Shown here: in pieces, positions 30,739-40,121 of the stretch
Position numbering within the stretch: the first letter of the stretch is position 1
Layout of the letters: each line of letters starts with the position of its first letter
Assembly: GCA_002439095.1 (NCBI GenBank)
Contig: DJOT01000017.1
Location: 1 to 46,321, forward strand
DNA length: 46,321 bases
Direction of reading: 5' to 3'
DNA from: Bacteroidales bacterium UBA6431
Lineage (GTDB): Bacteria > Bacteroidota > Bacteroidia > Bacteroidales > UBA932
Notes under the pieces: generated by a model
Told to the model about the DNA's origin: nothing
The model's database searches: none
The model's input: the letters and a program-made list of their open reading frames with translations, nothing else
Translations under genes and position numbers: made by a program

Positions 30739-31488
30739 TTATTCCTCCGTACTTGTTGTAGCTTTTTTGAGATATCCGGAGTAAGCTCCGGCCCATACAT
30801 CGATGGCCTTGTTGAGTCCGTTGCAGGTCATTGTCGCTCCGGTGATGGCATCCACGGCGTTGTCATCGCCTTCAGGAGCTCCTCCCTTGACGATGTCGAA
30901 CGGGTTGGCCGGATCTTCAAGGTTGAGTTTCTTCCCGATGAATTCGGCCTGGAACTCAGGGTCATCCTTGATCTTGGCACCCAGTCCCGGAGTTTCGCTC
31001 GCGTGGTCGAAATATGCGCCGGCAATGGTCTGATGATCAGGCTGAAGCGCTATGTATCCCCAGATAGGGCCCCAAAGGCCGGCTCCGTAGACAGGAATGA
31101 CTGTCACCCCGGACTTGAAGACATATACAGGGAGTTCCGCGTCAGAACCGGCCTTGATGGCAAGATCCTGCGGCTTGAAGTTGTCGATAAGCTCGATGTT
31201 CTCTTTGTTTATGCCGAGATCCTTGACCTTGTCTCCCGCTGCATTCACTGCAAAAGCTTCTGCAATCTGCTCAGAATACTTGGTGAGGACGGCGTCGTTG
31301 CCCATCGCCGACAATTCGGCCTTGGTGCCGACCTGTGCGGCTGTCAGGATCTGAGAGATGGTGTCAGCCTTCACGTTTGCAGTCTGCATAGGCTTGAGCG
31401 TCATCGCCGCAAACGCGAGTACCGCCGCGACTACTACAACGATAACTGTCGTGTAGATTATAGTATAGACATTACTGTTGGTATTCAT
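30739..31488 (-). CDS. nqrC: Na+-translocating NADH:quinone reductase subunit C
   Basis: NqrC carries FMN covalently bound to threonine through the ApbE flavinylation motif. The 249-aa protein has one N-terminal membrane helix (about 9-30). Its periplasmic FMN-binding domain holds the motif D-A-I-T-G-A-T-M-T; by family rule the flavin is attached to the last Thr of TGAT (Thr219). YGAGLWGPIWGY is the usual flanking block. Flavin attachment needs an ApbE enzyme, which is not encoded in this window. It starts 2 nt after nqrB. Confidence 0.96.
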   Translation of the reverse strand: MNTNSNVYTIIYTTVIVVVVAAVLAFAAMTLKPMQTANVKADTISQILTAAQVGTKAELSAMGNDAVLTKYSEQIAEAFAVNAAGDKVKDLGINKENIELIDNFKPQDLAIKAGSDAELPVYVFKSGVTVIPVYGAGLWGPIWGYIALQPDHQTIAGAYFDHASETPGLGAKIKDDPEFQAEFIGKKLNLEDPANPFDIVKGGAPEGDDNAVDAITGATMTCNGLNKAIDVWAGAYSGYLKKATTSTEE

Positions 31489-31490
31489 AT

Positions 31491-32606
31491 CTATGCGACT
31501 TTAAGTTTTTTAGCCTTGCGTGAAGTGTGCAGGTTCACTACTATGTAATCAATGAGCGGTGCAAATGTGTTGCAGAGCAGGATGGCGAGCATCATGCCCT
31601 CCACATATCCCGGGTTGAACAGGCGTACCATCACGCAAAGGGCGCCCACAAGCAGTCCGTATATCCATTTGCCGCACTCCGTCTGTGCTGATGTCACAGG
31701 ATCCGTGGCCATGAATACTGTTCCGAAAGCGAATCCGCCATAGAGCAGCTGCATGTAGCAAGGGATGCTGGTTACTCCTGCAAGGTCGCCGATTAGGCCA
31801 ACGAGCAGGGCACCTGCGATGCTGCCTGCCATGATCTTCCAGCTTGCAACACCTGTCCATATCAGTACTGCCGCACCGAGCAGGATGGCTATCACTGAAG
31901 TCTCTCCCACCGAGCCTGGCACTGTACCGATGAACAGATCCCAGAAGCCGGTGCCGTACTGTGCGCTGGCCCCGTCAAGGGCGAGCGGGGTCGCTCCGGT
32001 GAAACCGTCCACGAGCTTTTCTCCCGGCCTGTATGAAATCCAGCAGTTGGAGCCGGACATATAGTTAGGATAGGAGAAGAAAAGGAATGCACGGGTGAGA
32101 AGAGCCGGGTTCCAGATGTTCATTCCTGTGCCACCGAACACTTCCTTGCCGAAGATGACAGCGAAAGCCACGGCTATCGCAAGCATCCACAGAGGAATGT
32201 CCACAGGCACGATGAGCGGAATGAAAAATCCTGATACAAGGTAACCTTCACTGACTTCCTCTCCGCGTATCTGGCTGGATGCGAATTCGATCCCGAGACC
32301 GACTATGTAGGAGACGAGGTAGAGAGGCAGAACCTTGAGGAATCCGTACCAGAAGTTGCCGAGGATGTCTATCCCCGTATTGCCGATGGCGAGACTGTGC
32401 TGGTAGCCCACGTTCCACATGCCGAAGAGGGCTGCCGGCGCTGCTGCCACGAGCACTACTATGAGTATACGTTTGAGATCGATGGCGTCGCGGACATGTG
32501 ACCCCTTGAGGGTGACTGTCCCCGGCACATGGAGGAATGTCTCAAAAGCGTCAACTGTCGAGTGCAGCCAATAGAGTTTGCCGCCTTTTTCAAAAATCTT
32601 GTTCAT
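31491..32606 (-). CDS. nqrB: Na+-translocating NADH:quinone reductase subunit B
   Basis: NqrB is the main membrane subunit, bearing a second covalent FMN, riboflavin and probably the sodium path. The 371-aa protein has about ten membrane helices. DGFTGATPLA at about 200-209 is the flavinylation motif with predicted FMN on Thr206. The FMN and quinone regions are conserved (GGTGMNIWNPALL). It lies 4 nt after nqrA. Confidence 0.96.
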   Translation of the reverse strand: MNKIFEKGGKLYWLHSTVDAFETFLHVPGTVTLKGSHVRDAIDLKRILIVVLVAAAPAALFGMWNVGYQHSLAIGNTGIDILGNFWYGFLKVLPLYLVSYIVGLGIEFASSQIRGEEVSEGYLVSGFFIPLIVPVDIPLWMLAIAVAFAVIFGKEVFGGTGMNIWNPALLTRAFLFFSYPNYMSGSNCWISYRPGEKLVDGFTGATPLALDGASAQYGTGFWDLFIGTVPGSVGETSVIAILLGAAVLIWTGVASWKIMAGSIAGALLVGLIGDLAGVTSIPCYMQLLYGGFAFGTVFMATDPVTSAQTECGKWIYGLLVGALCVMVRLFNPGYVEGMMLAILLCNTFAPLIDYIVVNLHTSRKAKKLKVA

Positions 32607-32610
32607 ATCT

Positions 32611-33969
32611 TTAAGCCATTTCCTTGAGCATAAGGTCTATGCCCTTTGATATGATGTCCTGGATATTGTTCTTGCTCGGGTCGATGAACTCGCATGTGGC
32701 GAGGTCTTCCGGGAGCACTTCATAGATGCCGAACTGCTCCATCTTGTCGATGTCGCCGGCAAGGCAAGCCTTGGTGAGGTAGATAGGATAGATATCCATC
32801 GGCAGCACTTTGGCGTAGTATCCATCATTCATGAGGAACGCGCGCGCGCCTCCGTGGAGGTTGGTGTCCATGTCGTACTTTCTCCAAGGGGTGAGCCATG
32901 AGAAATAGCAGTGGTCGGTGCTGAACTCCTTGTGCCTTATAGGGCGGGCCCAGCCGAGGAGTTCCTTTTCGTATCCCTCGCGTATGAGGGTCACCTGCTC
33001 GTCGGCGAATCTCAGATATCCGCCCTCTCCCTTGTTCTCTCCGGAGAGGACATCGCCGCTGATGAAACGGATGCCTTCAGGGGTGCCGCCGTAGTAAGGG
33101 GCGAGTTCCTTGAGAGGCATTCCCGGCACGGTCTCGATGTAGGACGGCTCGATGGCCATAGGGCCGCAGACGGCCACCTTGCGATGCACATCATAGATGC
33201 CCTTGGTGAAGAGCCTGCCGATGGCGGCGAGACCCGCAAGTGAAATTGTCCATACGGTCTCTCCTTTCTGTATAGGAGAGATGTGGCTTATCTGCACCCC
33301 GACATTGCCTGCAGGGTGCTTCCCCTTGAAACTGTGCAGCTTGACTCCGTTGAGCCTGGAGAATTCGCTGTGCTCCTTCGATGCGTCAATGGAGACATGT
33401 ACTCCTCCCTCGGTCAGTTTGCCGAGGGCGTCTACTCCGGCCTGGATGGCCTTGAGGTCACCGGCGTGACAGAATTCCGCGTCAGCAGCCAGCGGAGCGG
33501 TGTTGAACGCGGAGACGAAGATAGCCTTAGGCTTGGAGGCCGGGTCGGCTATGATACCGTAAGGACGCTGGACGAGCCACGGCCAGAGGCCGCTCTTCAG
33601 GATGGCTTCGCGAGTGGCGGCGGCGTCCAGAGACGCGACGTCCTTCACTCCGAAGTCGACGCACCGGGTCTCGCTGTCAGCCTCGATGAGGACTGCGAGC
33701 AGTTTGCGCTTGTCTCCCCGGACGAGTTCCTTGACCTTTCCGCTTACCGGAGAGGTGAGGAGGATGTCAGGGTTCTTCTTGTCAGCGATGACCGGAGAAC
33801 CACAGAGCACCGGATCCCCCTCCTTGACCAGAAGCCGTGGAAGAAGACCCTTGAAGTCGGTCGGGCAGACCGCCACAATGCCCGGAGCAATCGCCTTGGA
33901 GACACGAAGTTCCGCTTCACCCTCAATAGGGATGTTCAGACCCTTTTTCAAAACGATGGTTTGTGACAT
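32611..33969 (-). CDS. nqrA: Na+-translocating NADH:quinone reductase subunit A
   Basis: NqrA is the cytoplasmic, quinone-associated subunit of NQR. The 452-aa protein begins MSQTIVLKKGLNIPIEGE, typical of NqrA. It carries the RnfC-like beta-strand blocks (GDPVLCGSPVIADKK, then SPVSGKVKELVRGDKRKLLAV) and the later PGMPLKELAPYYGG and LGWARPIRHKEFS. First gene of the operon, divergent from the helicase gene across 72 bp. Length and all regions agree with the family. Confidence 0.97.
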   Translation of the reverse strand: MSQTIVLKKGLNIPIEGEAELRVSKAIAPGIVAVCPTDFKGLLPRLLVKEGDPVLCGSPVIADKKNPDILLTSPVSGKVKELVRGDKRKLLAVLIEADSETRCVDFGVKDVASLDAAATREAILKSGLWPWLVQRPYGIIADPASKPKAIFVSAFNTAPLAADAEFCHAGDLKAIQAGVDALGKLTEGGVHVSIDASKEHSEFSRLNGVKLHSFKGKHPAGNVGVQISHISPIQKGETVWTISLAGLAAIGRLFTKGIYDVHRKVAVCGPMAIEPSYIETVPGMPLKELAPYYGGTPEGIRFISGDVLSGENKGEGGYLRFADEQVTLIREGYEKELLGWARPIRHKEFSTDHCYFSWLTPWRKYDMDTNLHGGARAFLMNDGYYAKVLPMDIYPIYLTKACLAGDIDKMEQFGIYEVLPEDLATCEFIDPSKNNIQDIISKGIDLMLKEMA

Positions 33970-34005
33970 TTAAGTATGACGTTAATATGATTTGCAAATG
34001 CGCTG

Positions 34006-34013
34006 CGAATTTA
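34006..34013 (-). promoter_or_regulatory. possible -7 element of the nqr operon
   Basis: TAAATTCG on the minus strand, one base from consensus, 36 nt before the nqrA ATG; no clear -33. Confidence 0.3.
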
Positions 34014-34026
34014 CTCATTTTTTTCG

Positions 34027-34034
34027 TAATTTCG
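34027..34034 (+). promoter_or_regulatory. possible -7 element of the helicase gene
   Basis: TAATTTCG, one base from consensus, 7 nt before the ATG at 34042; -33 weak. The divergent nqr box lies 14 nt away. Confidence 0.35.
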
Positions 34035-34041
34035 CGGCGTT

Positions 34042-36414
34042 ATGGAGGATAAAGTGAAAGCGGTCCTGGAGGGACTGAATGAAGAGCAGAGAAGGGCCGT
34101 GGAGTGTGTTGACGGCCCCGTGCTCATAGTTGCGGGCGCCGGATCCGGCAAGACAAGGGTTCTTACAAGCAGAATAGCATACATATTGGCTTCAGGTGTC
34201 GAAGCCTCGCGTATCCTCGCGCTGACCTTTACCAAGAAGGCGGCCGGGGAGATGAAGTCGAGGATTGCCGACATGGTGGGCTTCCATACTGCACGGCGGC
34301 TCGTCATGGGGACTTTCCATTCCGTCTTTGTCCGTTTTCTCAGGGAGTATGCCGCTTCGTTGGGCTATCCTGAGCGTTTTACGATCTACGATACGTCTGA
34401 TTCCACCAGTGCGGTCAAGGCCTGCATAAAGGAACTCGGGCTGGATGACAAGATCTACAAGCCCAAGGATGTCCTCTCCCGCATTTCGATGGCCAAAAAC
34501 AACCTTGTGACAGTTCAGGGCTACCGCAACAACGCGGAACTGATGGTCTCCGACTCCCATAGCCGCAAGCCGCGCATGTGCGATCTCTATGAGCTCTACC
34601 AGAAAAAACTGAAGACGGCGGGGGTCATGGACTTTGATGATATCCTGCTGAATATGAACTATCTTCTGCGAGACAACAAAGATGCGCTCGCCGCCATCTC
34701 CGATAGGTTCTCTTATATCATGGTTGACGAGTATCAGGACACTAACTATGCCCAGTACCTGATCTTGAAGAAGCTCGCGCAGTTCCATCACAACATCTGC
34801 GTGGTCGGTGATGACAGCCAGTCCATATACGCGTTCCGCGGTGCCAAGATCGAGAACATCCTCAATTTCAAGAAAGATTACCCGGAGTGCCATATATTCC
34901 GGTTGGAACGCAATTACCGTTCAACTACGACCATCGTTGACGCGGCCAACTCACTTATTGAGCATAATGACGGACGCATCCCGAAGAAATGCTATGCTGT
35001 CGGGGGAGCGGGAGACAAGATAAAGCTGCTCAAGGCCTACACGGAGCAGGATGAGGCAGTGTCTATAGTGTCGGAAATCATCTCCAGAATGCGGCAGGAG
35101 CAGTGCCGCTACAAGGACTTCGCCATCCTTTACAGAACCAACTCTCAGTCAAGGGTCCTCGAGGAGCAGCTTCGCCGCAGGAATATCCCTTATATGATAT
35201 ATTCCGGTAATTCCTTTTTTGACAGGGCTGAGGTCAAGGATATGATGGCATATTTCAAACTTGTGGTGAACCCGTCCGATGACGAGTCTTTCAGGAGGGT
35301 GGTCAACAAGCCGGCAAGAGGCATAGGTGACACGACTTTCCGCCTTGTCGAGTCAGCGGCTGCAGCAGCCGGTGTTCCGCTGTTTGAAGCTGCGCTCAAA
35401 GTTGCCAAGGTGGTGCCGTTCTGCACCATGATAAAAGGTCTCTCGGAAATGGTCAGCACGACGGATGCACATGAATTGGCTGTCATGATCGCCGAGAAGA
35501 GCGGATTGTACGCCTCATATAAGGCGGATACCAGCATCGAGGGGCTTTCAAGGGTGTCTAACCTTGATGAACTTCTCAACTCTGTGTCTTCTTTTATTGA
35601 GGAGCGGGAGATGGAGGCGGAAGGGGCTGACGAGCCGCTCGGCACCGTGACGCTCGATGATTTTCTTGAGAATGTGTCACTTCTGAGCAATGTCGATGTC
35701 TCTGAGGGGGATGAAGACAATAAAGTGGCCCTGATGACGGTGCATTCAGCCAAGGGCTTGGAGTTCCCTTATGTGTTTGTGGCCGGCATGGAGGAGAACC
35801 TTTTCCCAAGTCTCTCGATGCTCGCGACCAAACAGAATCTGGAGGAAGAGCGCAGGTTGTTCTATGTCGCGGTCACAAGGGCCGGGAAAGCTCTGTCCCT
35901 TTCATTTGCCGGCACGAGGATGCGCAACGGAAAGCACGAGTCCAATTCCCCGTCACGCTTTATCAAGGAGATAGACCCTTCGTACATCGAGAATCCTCTT
36001 GATGAGGCTGACTTTGATGACAGTGGAGTAAGACATGAGTGGGGCGGCTTCGGTTCACGCTTCACCGGTGGCAGGCTGGACCGCATCCAGAGCAGCTCTC
36101 CCGGAGATTATGGTAAATCCTCCCGTGTCATGTATGAGCGCCGGGAGCGTCCAGTCGGGAAAGCAGCGGCTTTCCCTGCCCGCCAGGCAGGCCCGTCCCG
36201 TCCGTCCCTGCCTGAGCCTGATCCGGATTTCAAGGGAGTTGACATGACGCAACTGCGTGTAGGAGAGAGAATAGAGCACAACCGTTTCGGTGCCGGTACA
36301 ATACTGAATCTCTCCGGGACGGCCCCTGATATGAAAGCTCATATCAAATTCGACCTTCACGGAGAGAAACTTCTGCTGCTCAAGTATGCCAAGATAAGAC
36401 CCCTTAAAGCCTAA
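34042..36414 (+). CDS. UvrD/PcrA/Rep family superfamily 1 DNA helicase
   Basis: A 790-aa 3'-5' DNA helicase for repair and replication restart. Motifs are in order: Q motif GLNEEQRRAV, Walker A AGAGSGKT (31-38), Ia LTFTKKAAGEM, Walker B DEYQDT (229-234), III GDDSQSIYAFRGA, IV LERNYRS, V MTVHSAKGLEFPYVF, and VI LFYVAVTRA. The C-terminus (GERIEHNRFGAGTIL) has the Tudor-like segment that binds RNA polymerase in PcrA. PcrA is the closer match in length and C-terminal layout. Its stop overlaps the convergent thioesterase stop by 4 nt. Confidence 0.93.
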   Translation: MEDKVKAVLEGLNEEQRRAVECVDGPVLIVAGAGSGKTRVLTSRIAYILASGVEASRILALTFTKKAAGEMKSRIADMVGFHTARRLVMGTFHSVFVRFLREYAASLGYPERFTIYDTSDSTSAVKACIKELGLDDKIYKPKDVLSRISMAKNNLVTVQGYRNNAELMVSDSHSRKPRMCDLYELYQKKLKTAGVMDFDDILLNMNYLLRDNKDALAAISDRFSYIMVDEYQDTNYAQYLILKKLAQFHHNICVVGDDSQSIYAFRGAKIENILNFKKDYPECHIFRLERNYRSTTTIVDAANSLIEHNDGRIPKKCYAVGGAGDKIKLLKAYTEQDEAVSIVSEIISRMRQEQCRYKDFAILYRTNSQSRVLEEQLRRRNIPYMIYSGNSFFDRAEVKDMMAYFKLVVNPSDDESFRRVVNKPARGIGDTTFRLVESAAAAAGVPLFEAALKVAKVVPFCTMIKGLSEMVSTTDAHELAVMIAEKSGLYASYKADTSIEGLSRVSNLDELLNSVSSFIEEREMEAEGADEPLGTVTLDDFLENVSLLSNVDVSEGDEDNKVALMTVHSAKGLEFPYVFVAGMEENLFPSLSMLATKQNLEEERRLFYVAVTRAGKALSLSFAGTRMRNGKHESNSPSRFIKEIDPSYIENPLDEADFDDSGVRHEWGGFGSRFTGGRLDRIQSSSPGDYGKSSRVMYERRERPVGKAAAFPARQAGPSRPSLPEPDPDFKGVDMTQLRVGERIEHNRFGAGTILNLSGTAPDMKAHIKFDLHGEKLLLLKYAKIRPLKA

Positions 36415-37151
36415 GGCTCGAAGACGAGTTTTTCGATGAAGACCTGATGGTCTCCGCACCGGCCCTCGACTATGTGGCTGCCTTCGCTTTCTGTGTGGAA
36501 AAGCGTCACAGTGTCGCCTTGACGGGCCTCCTTGTTGAAATTGATGCTCACTTCCTTCAGGAAATGTCCGAAGACAAGATCCTGCGGTAGGTTGTCAAGT
36601 GCCCATACGGTGTATTTGACGTTGTTGGCATGCCCGTTATAGTCCACATCTGACCAGTTTACACGATGGGTGCCGATTTCCTTTAGTTCTGCCCCTTTGG
36701 GGAACGCGATCTTGGGACATGGAGATTCGATGGCCTTGTCACTGCTCTGTGATTCAGACGGGATAAGAGACATCACCTCTTCTCCCCGGCATATCCTGCG
36801 GCTTTCAAGGTTCATTACAATCCATGAACTGGTGGAGTTGACTGCTACCCGGCCTTCGGAATCCTTCAGCTGATAATCGCGGATGAAGTAGAGTCCGTCC
36901 AGTCCACGATGCCATGTGTCAAGATGTATTTTCTCATCGAAGCGGACCTTACTCTCGAACCGTGTCTGCATCCTCGCGAGAATCCATGCGCAGTCGTGTG
37001 CCTTGAGCGCATCATCGCTGAAGCTCTGGACCTGGGCAGCCTTGACCGCCATCTGCTGTGCGAGGTCGAGGAAAGACTCGGGCCTTAGAAGATGGTGGCA
37101 GTCGGACATGTAGCAGCTTACGATGCTGTCTTGGGAGTATTTGCTGTTCAT
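36411..37151 (-). CDS. acyl-ACP thioesterase (FatA/FatB-like)
   Basis: A 246-aa double hot-dog thioesterase that releases fatty acids from ACP. N-terminal half: QDSIVSCYMSDCHHLLRPESFLDLAQQ, then a W-I-L-A-R-M-Q strand. C-terminal half: HRVNWSDVDYNGHANNVKYTVWALD, where the D-x-N-x-H-x-N block holds the catalytic Asp/Asn/His of plant and bacterial acyl-ACP thioesterases. Start at 37151 overlaps the previous gene's stop by 4 nt (ATGA). Last gene of the minus-strand operon from lemA. A free fatty acid made here could be reactivated by the synthetase at 5349. Confidence 0.85.
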   Translation of the reverse strand: MNSKYSQDSIVSCYMSDCHHLLRPESFLDLAQQMAVKAAQVQSFSDDALKAHDCAWILARMQTRFESKVRFDEKIHLDTWHRGLDGLYFIRDYQLKDSEGRVAVNSTSSWIVMNLESRRICRGEEVMSLIPSESQSSDKAIESPCPKIAFPKGAELKEIGTHRVNWSDVDYNGHANNVKYTVWALDNLPQDLVFGHFLKEVSINFNKEARQGDTVTLFHTESEGSHIVEGRCGDHQVFIEKLVFEP

Positions 37152-37927
37152 ATAAGGCAATTTATAGGGTTTGTACAGGTCATTGTGATCCTTGCCTGAA
37201 TCTCCGGGAATGCGTCCGTCATGATGTCAAGCAGGAGTGATTGGGTAAACTGTTCGCTTTCGTAATGGCCGAGTTCCGCCAGGAGTACGCCTGAGTTTTC
37301 GAAATAATCATGATAGTGAAATTCTCCGCAGACGAAGCAGTCCGCTCCTTTGCTGATGGCTTCAGAAAGCAGGAATGCCCCGGCCCCGCCGCAGACGGCC
37401 ACTTTACTTATTTCCTTGCCTGAAGTGCCCGAGTGGCGGAGTGCGGCCACACCGAATCTGTCCTTGAGCATCAGCAGGAAGTCGTTGTCTGTCATAGGAC
37501 TCCGCAGATCTCCGATCACTCCGGAGCCGGCATCACAGCCCTCTTTCGCCGAGAGCCATGAGAGCCCGTCCATCCCTATGACATCTGCAATCTTGTAGTT
37601 GACTCCTCCTCGCGCATTGTCCAGACTGGTGTGTGCCGAGTATATGGCGATCCCGGCCTTTATTGCCCTGACAGTGCAGCGTTGCTGGTACGTGGAGTTG
37701 CTTACCGTTTTGAGCGGATGGAAAAGCAGCGGATGGTGGGAGAGTATAAGCTGGCATCCGAGTCTTTCCGCCTCTGCGACCACTTCCTCCGTCACGTCAA
37801 GGCATATCAGGACAGATTTTATTTCCTGCTCGGGAACCCCGACCTGCAGCCCCGAGTTGTCGAAGCTGTCTTGTATCGAAAGCGGCGCCACCTTCTCGAT
37901 GGCGCCTGTTATTTCTTTGAGTTTCAT
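37148..37927 (-). CDS. NIF3-like dinuclear metal-centre protein (YbgI family)
   Basis: A 259-aa protein of the NIF3/YbgI family, hexameric rings with a two-metal site. Seen: DSFDNSGLQVG, LILSHHPLLFHPL (metal His pair), YSAHTSLDNARGGVN, and GEFHYHDYFENSG near the C-terminus, which adds the last metal ligands. It is sometimes labelled GTP cyclohydrolase I type 2, but that activity is not established for this family. It lies one base after the S9 peptidase stop and overlaps the thioesterase start. Confidence 0.9.
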   Translation of the reverse strand: MKLKEITGAIEKVAPLSIQDSFDNSGLQVGVPEQEIKSVLICLDVTEEVVAEAERLGCQLILSHHPLLFHPLKTVSNSTYQQRCTVRAIKAGIAIYSAHTSLDNARGGVNYKIADVIGMDGLSWLSAKEGCDAGSGVIGDLRSPMTDNDFLLMLKDRFGVAALRHSGTSGKEISKVAVCGGAGAFLLSEAISKGADCFVCGEFHYHDYFENSGVLLAELGHYESEQFTQSLLLDIMTDAFPEIQARITMTCTNPINCLI

Positions 37928-37928
37928 G

Positions 37929-40121
37929 CTATTTCATCCATCTGTCAAGCCATCCATAGAACTCCCTGTGCCAATAGAGAGAATTCTGTGGCTGAAGTAT
38001 CCAGTGGTTCTCTTCCGGGAACACGACAAGCTTTGACGGTACGCCCATCATCTGTGCGGCATTGAATGCCGCCATGCCCTGCGTGTACGGTATGCGGAAA
38101 TCCATCATCCCATGTATGCACAAGATAGGTGTGTGCCACTTGGTGACCATGGATGACGGATCGTTGGCGTAGTGCTTGCGTGCTTTGGCTGTGCTCGCGT
38201 ACGGGGCTCCGGCCTGCTGCATGCCGCCGAAGGTGATTCCGTCGCCTTTCGGACCGACCTGCCCAGGGGTGTAGGCGTATTCAGTAAGGCCGCCGTTGTC
38301 CCAGTTGGCGAACCACATCTCTTCGGTGGTGAACCAGAGGGCCTTCTCGTCGAAGATTCCAGCGTGCGCTATGAAGCAGTCGTAGAGGTCACCATGCATG
38401 CCTTCGAGCATGTAGGCTGAATATCCGCCGTAGGATGCTCCGACGCATGCGAGTTTGCCTACATAAGGCTTGCTCTTGATATAGCGGCCTGCACTGAGGT
38501 AGTCCTGCATGTTGAGACCAGGGTAGTCGCCGGATATCTGCTCTTTCCATGCCTGGCCGAAAGCGGTGGTGCCGCGGCGGTTTGGCCTGATGACGATATA
38601 GCCCTGCTGGGCCATCAGACGATAGCACCAGCGGTAGCTCCAGTCCTGGGAATTGGTGCCCTGAGGCCCGCCGAGAACGATTTCGATGGCCGGGTAGACC
38701 TTGGTGCTGTCGAAGTGAGGAGGATATGTGATCCAGCACTGCATCTGCTTGTGGTCCACGGTCTCCACGAGCACGCTTTCTGAACGTATGTCATCGAGTT
38801 GGCTGATTATGTGGCCGTTCTCATCGCTGAGCTGCCTATATGAAGTTCCGGCGGATGTGATGTCCACCGCCACAAGTTCGGTAGGGAACTTGAGACTGGC
38901 GTAAGAGGCGAGCAGGGTCACGCCCTTGTCGCTCTCGAGCACTGCGAACGGTGAGTCGAAGTCGAACCACCAGTCCTCTCCTGTCACCCTCTGCACATCT
39001 CCGCTGAGGTCGATGCAGAAGATTCCCTGGATGCCTTCGGATACGAGGGCGTTGAAGAAAATCTCGTCTCCGTGCCATATCGGGCCTGCGACATCATGGT
39101 CGAAAGTGGAGCTGAGTTCCACGGCAGCCCCGAGGGCGACGCTGTCCCCGAGTTCTACATCGCATACCATAAGTCTCTGGCGGTCAGCTTCGTATCCGTC
39201 GCGTGCCATGGAGATCCATGCGAGGTGCTTCCCGTCTTCGCTCCATGCGGGATCCGTGTCGTATCCTCCGGATGTGGTGACATCGATTGTCCGGCCGGAC
39301 TGGATGTCTGTGATGTAGATGCAGCTGTTGGTACTGAAAGCGTATTCTTTGCCCGTCTTCTTGCGGCAGGAGTAGGCGATATGTCTGCTGTCAGGAGCCC
39401 ATGCGAGCTGCTCGATGCCTCCGAAAGGCTCCGTTGGAAGTTCATATAGCTTCTCCGTGCCGAGGATGTCGAAAGAATTGTCCGGCGTGATGAGGGCTCC
39501 GCCGAAAGGGGCCACATAGCTTCTCGGCACTTCTGTCACCCAGTGATCCCAGTGGCGGTACATCAGGTCTTCTGTCGCGTAGGCCTGCGCCTTGTCAAGA
39601 TCCGGGTTGTTGTCGGACGGCTGCTGGAGGGCCGTGTTCTTTATGCTGCTGACATATATTACATTGGCCTCGTCAGGGGATACGCTGAATCCGCTGACCC
39701 CTGCAGGAATGTCGCTGAGTTTCTGCATCTTGCCAAGCTTTGTGCCCTTGAGCGGCGCCTGCCATATCTGGCCCTTGAAGATGAAGTAGATCCTGGAGCC
39801 GTCCTTGGACCATCTTGCGTTGCTTACTGATGAGGCATAGCGGGTGAGCTGCACCTTGCCGGAGCCGTCAGCGTTGCAGATGAAGAGATTGCGGCAACTG
39901 CGGTTGTCAGGGACGGAGGTGTAGGACACGCCGTAGAGTATCCTGGTCCCGTCAGGGGAAATCTGCGGGTCGGAGAGCCTTCCGAGCGCGAGCAGGGTCT
40001 CGGGGGTCATCACCCCGTCTTCAACCTTGATGTCGGAGGGGCCTATGTAGCCGCTTTCGACCGTCTTAGCACAACTCATTGCCATAGTCAAAACGAATAA
40101 ACCGATAAGTGCTTTTTTCAT
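37929..40121 (-). CDS. S9 family prolyl-oligopeptidase-like dipeptidyl peptidase (DPP5-like)
   Basis: A 730-aa serine peptidase. A lipoprotein-type signal (LFVLTMAMSC, Cys at 17) suggests membrane anchoring in the periplasm or surface. Residues about 40-440 form a beta propeller (repeats such as PQISPDGTRILYG, FSVSPDEANVIYVSS, AWSEDGKHLAWIS). The C-terminal alpha/beta hydrolase has nucleophile Ser in GASYGGYS, Asp in HGMMDFRIPYTQG and His in EENHWI. It resembles DPP5 of P. gingivalis, which removes dipeptides with a preference for hydrophobic residues. Start overlaps recG by 4 nt. Confidence 0.9.
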   Translation of the reverse strand: MKKALIGLFVLTMAMSCAKTVESGYIGPSDIKVEDGVMTPETLLALGRLSDPQISPDGTRILYGVSYTSVPDNRSCRNLFICNADGSGKVQLTRYASSVSNARWSKDGSRIYFIFKGQIWQAPLKGTKLGKMQKLSDIPAGVSGFSVSPDEANVIYVSSIKNTALQQPSDNNPDLDKAQAYATEDLMYRHWDHWVTEVPRSYVAPFGGALITPDNSFDILGTEKLYELPTEPFGGIEQLAWAPDSRHIAYSCRKKTGKEYAFSTNSCIYITDIQSGRTIDVTTSGGYDTDPAWSEDGKHLAWISMARDGYEADRQRLMVCDVELGDSVALGAAVELSSTFDHDVAGPIWHGDEIFFNALVSEGIQGIFCIDLSGDVQRVTGEDWWFDFDSPFAVLESDKGVTLLASYASLKFPTELVAVDITSAGTSYRQLSDENGHIISQLDDIRSESVLVETVDHKQMQCWITYPPHFDSTKVYPAIEIVLGGPQGTNSQDWSYRWCYRLMAQQGYIVIRPNRRGTTAFGQAWKEQISGDYPGLNMQDYLSAGRYIKSKPYVGKLACVGASYGGYSAYMLEGMHGDLYDCFIAHAGIFDEKALWFTTEEMWFANWDNGGLTEYAYTPGQVGPKGDGITFGGMQQAGAPYASTAKARKHYANDPSSMVTKWHTPILCIHGMMDFRIPYTQGMAAFNAAQMMGVPSKLVVFPEENHWILQPQNSLYWHREFYGWLDRWMK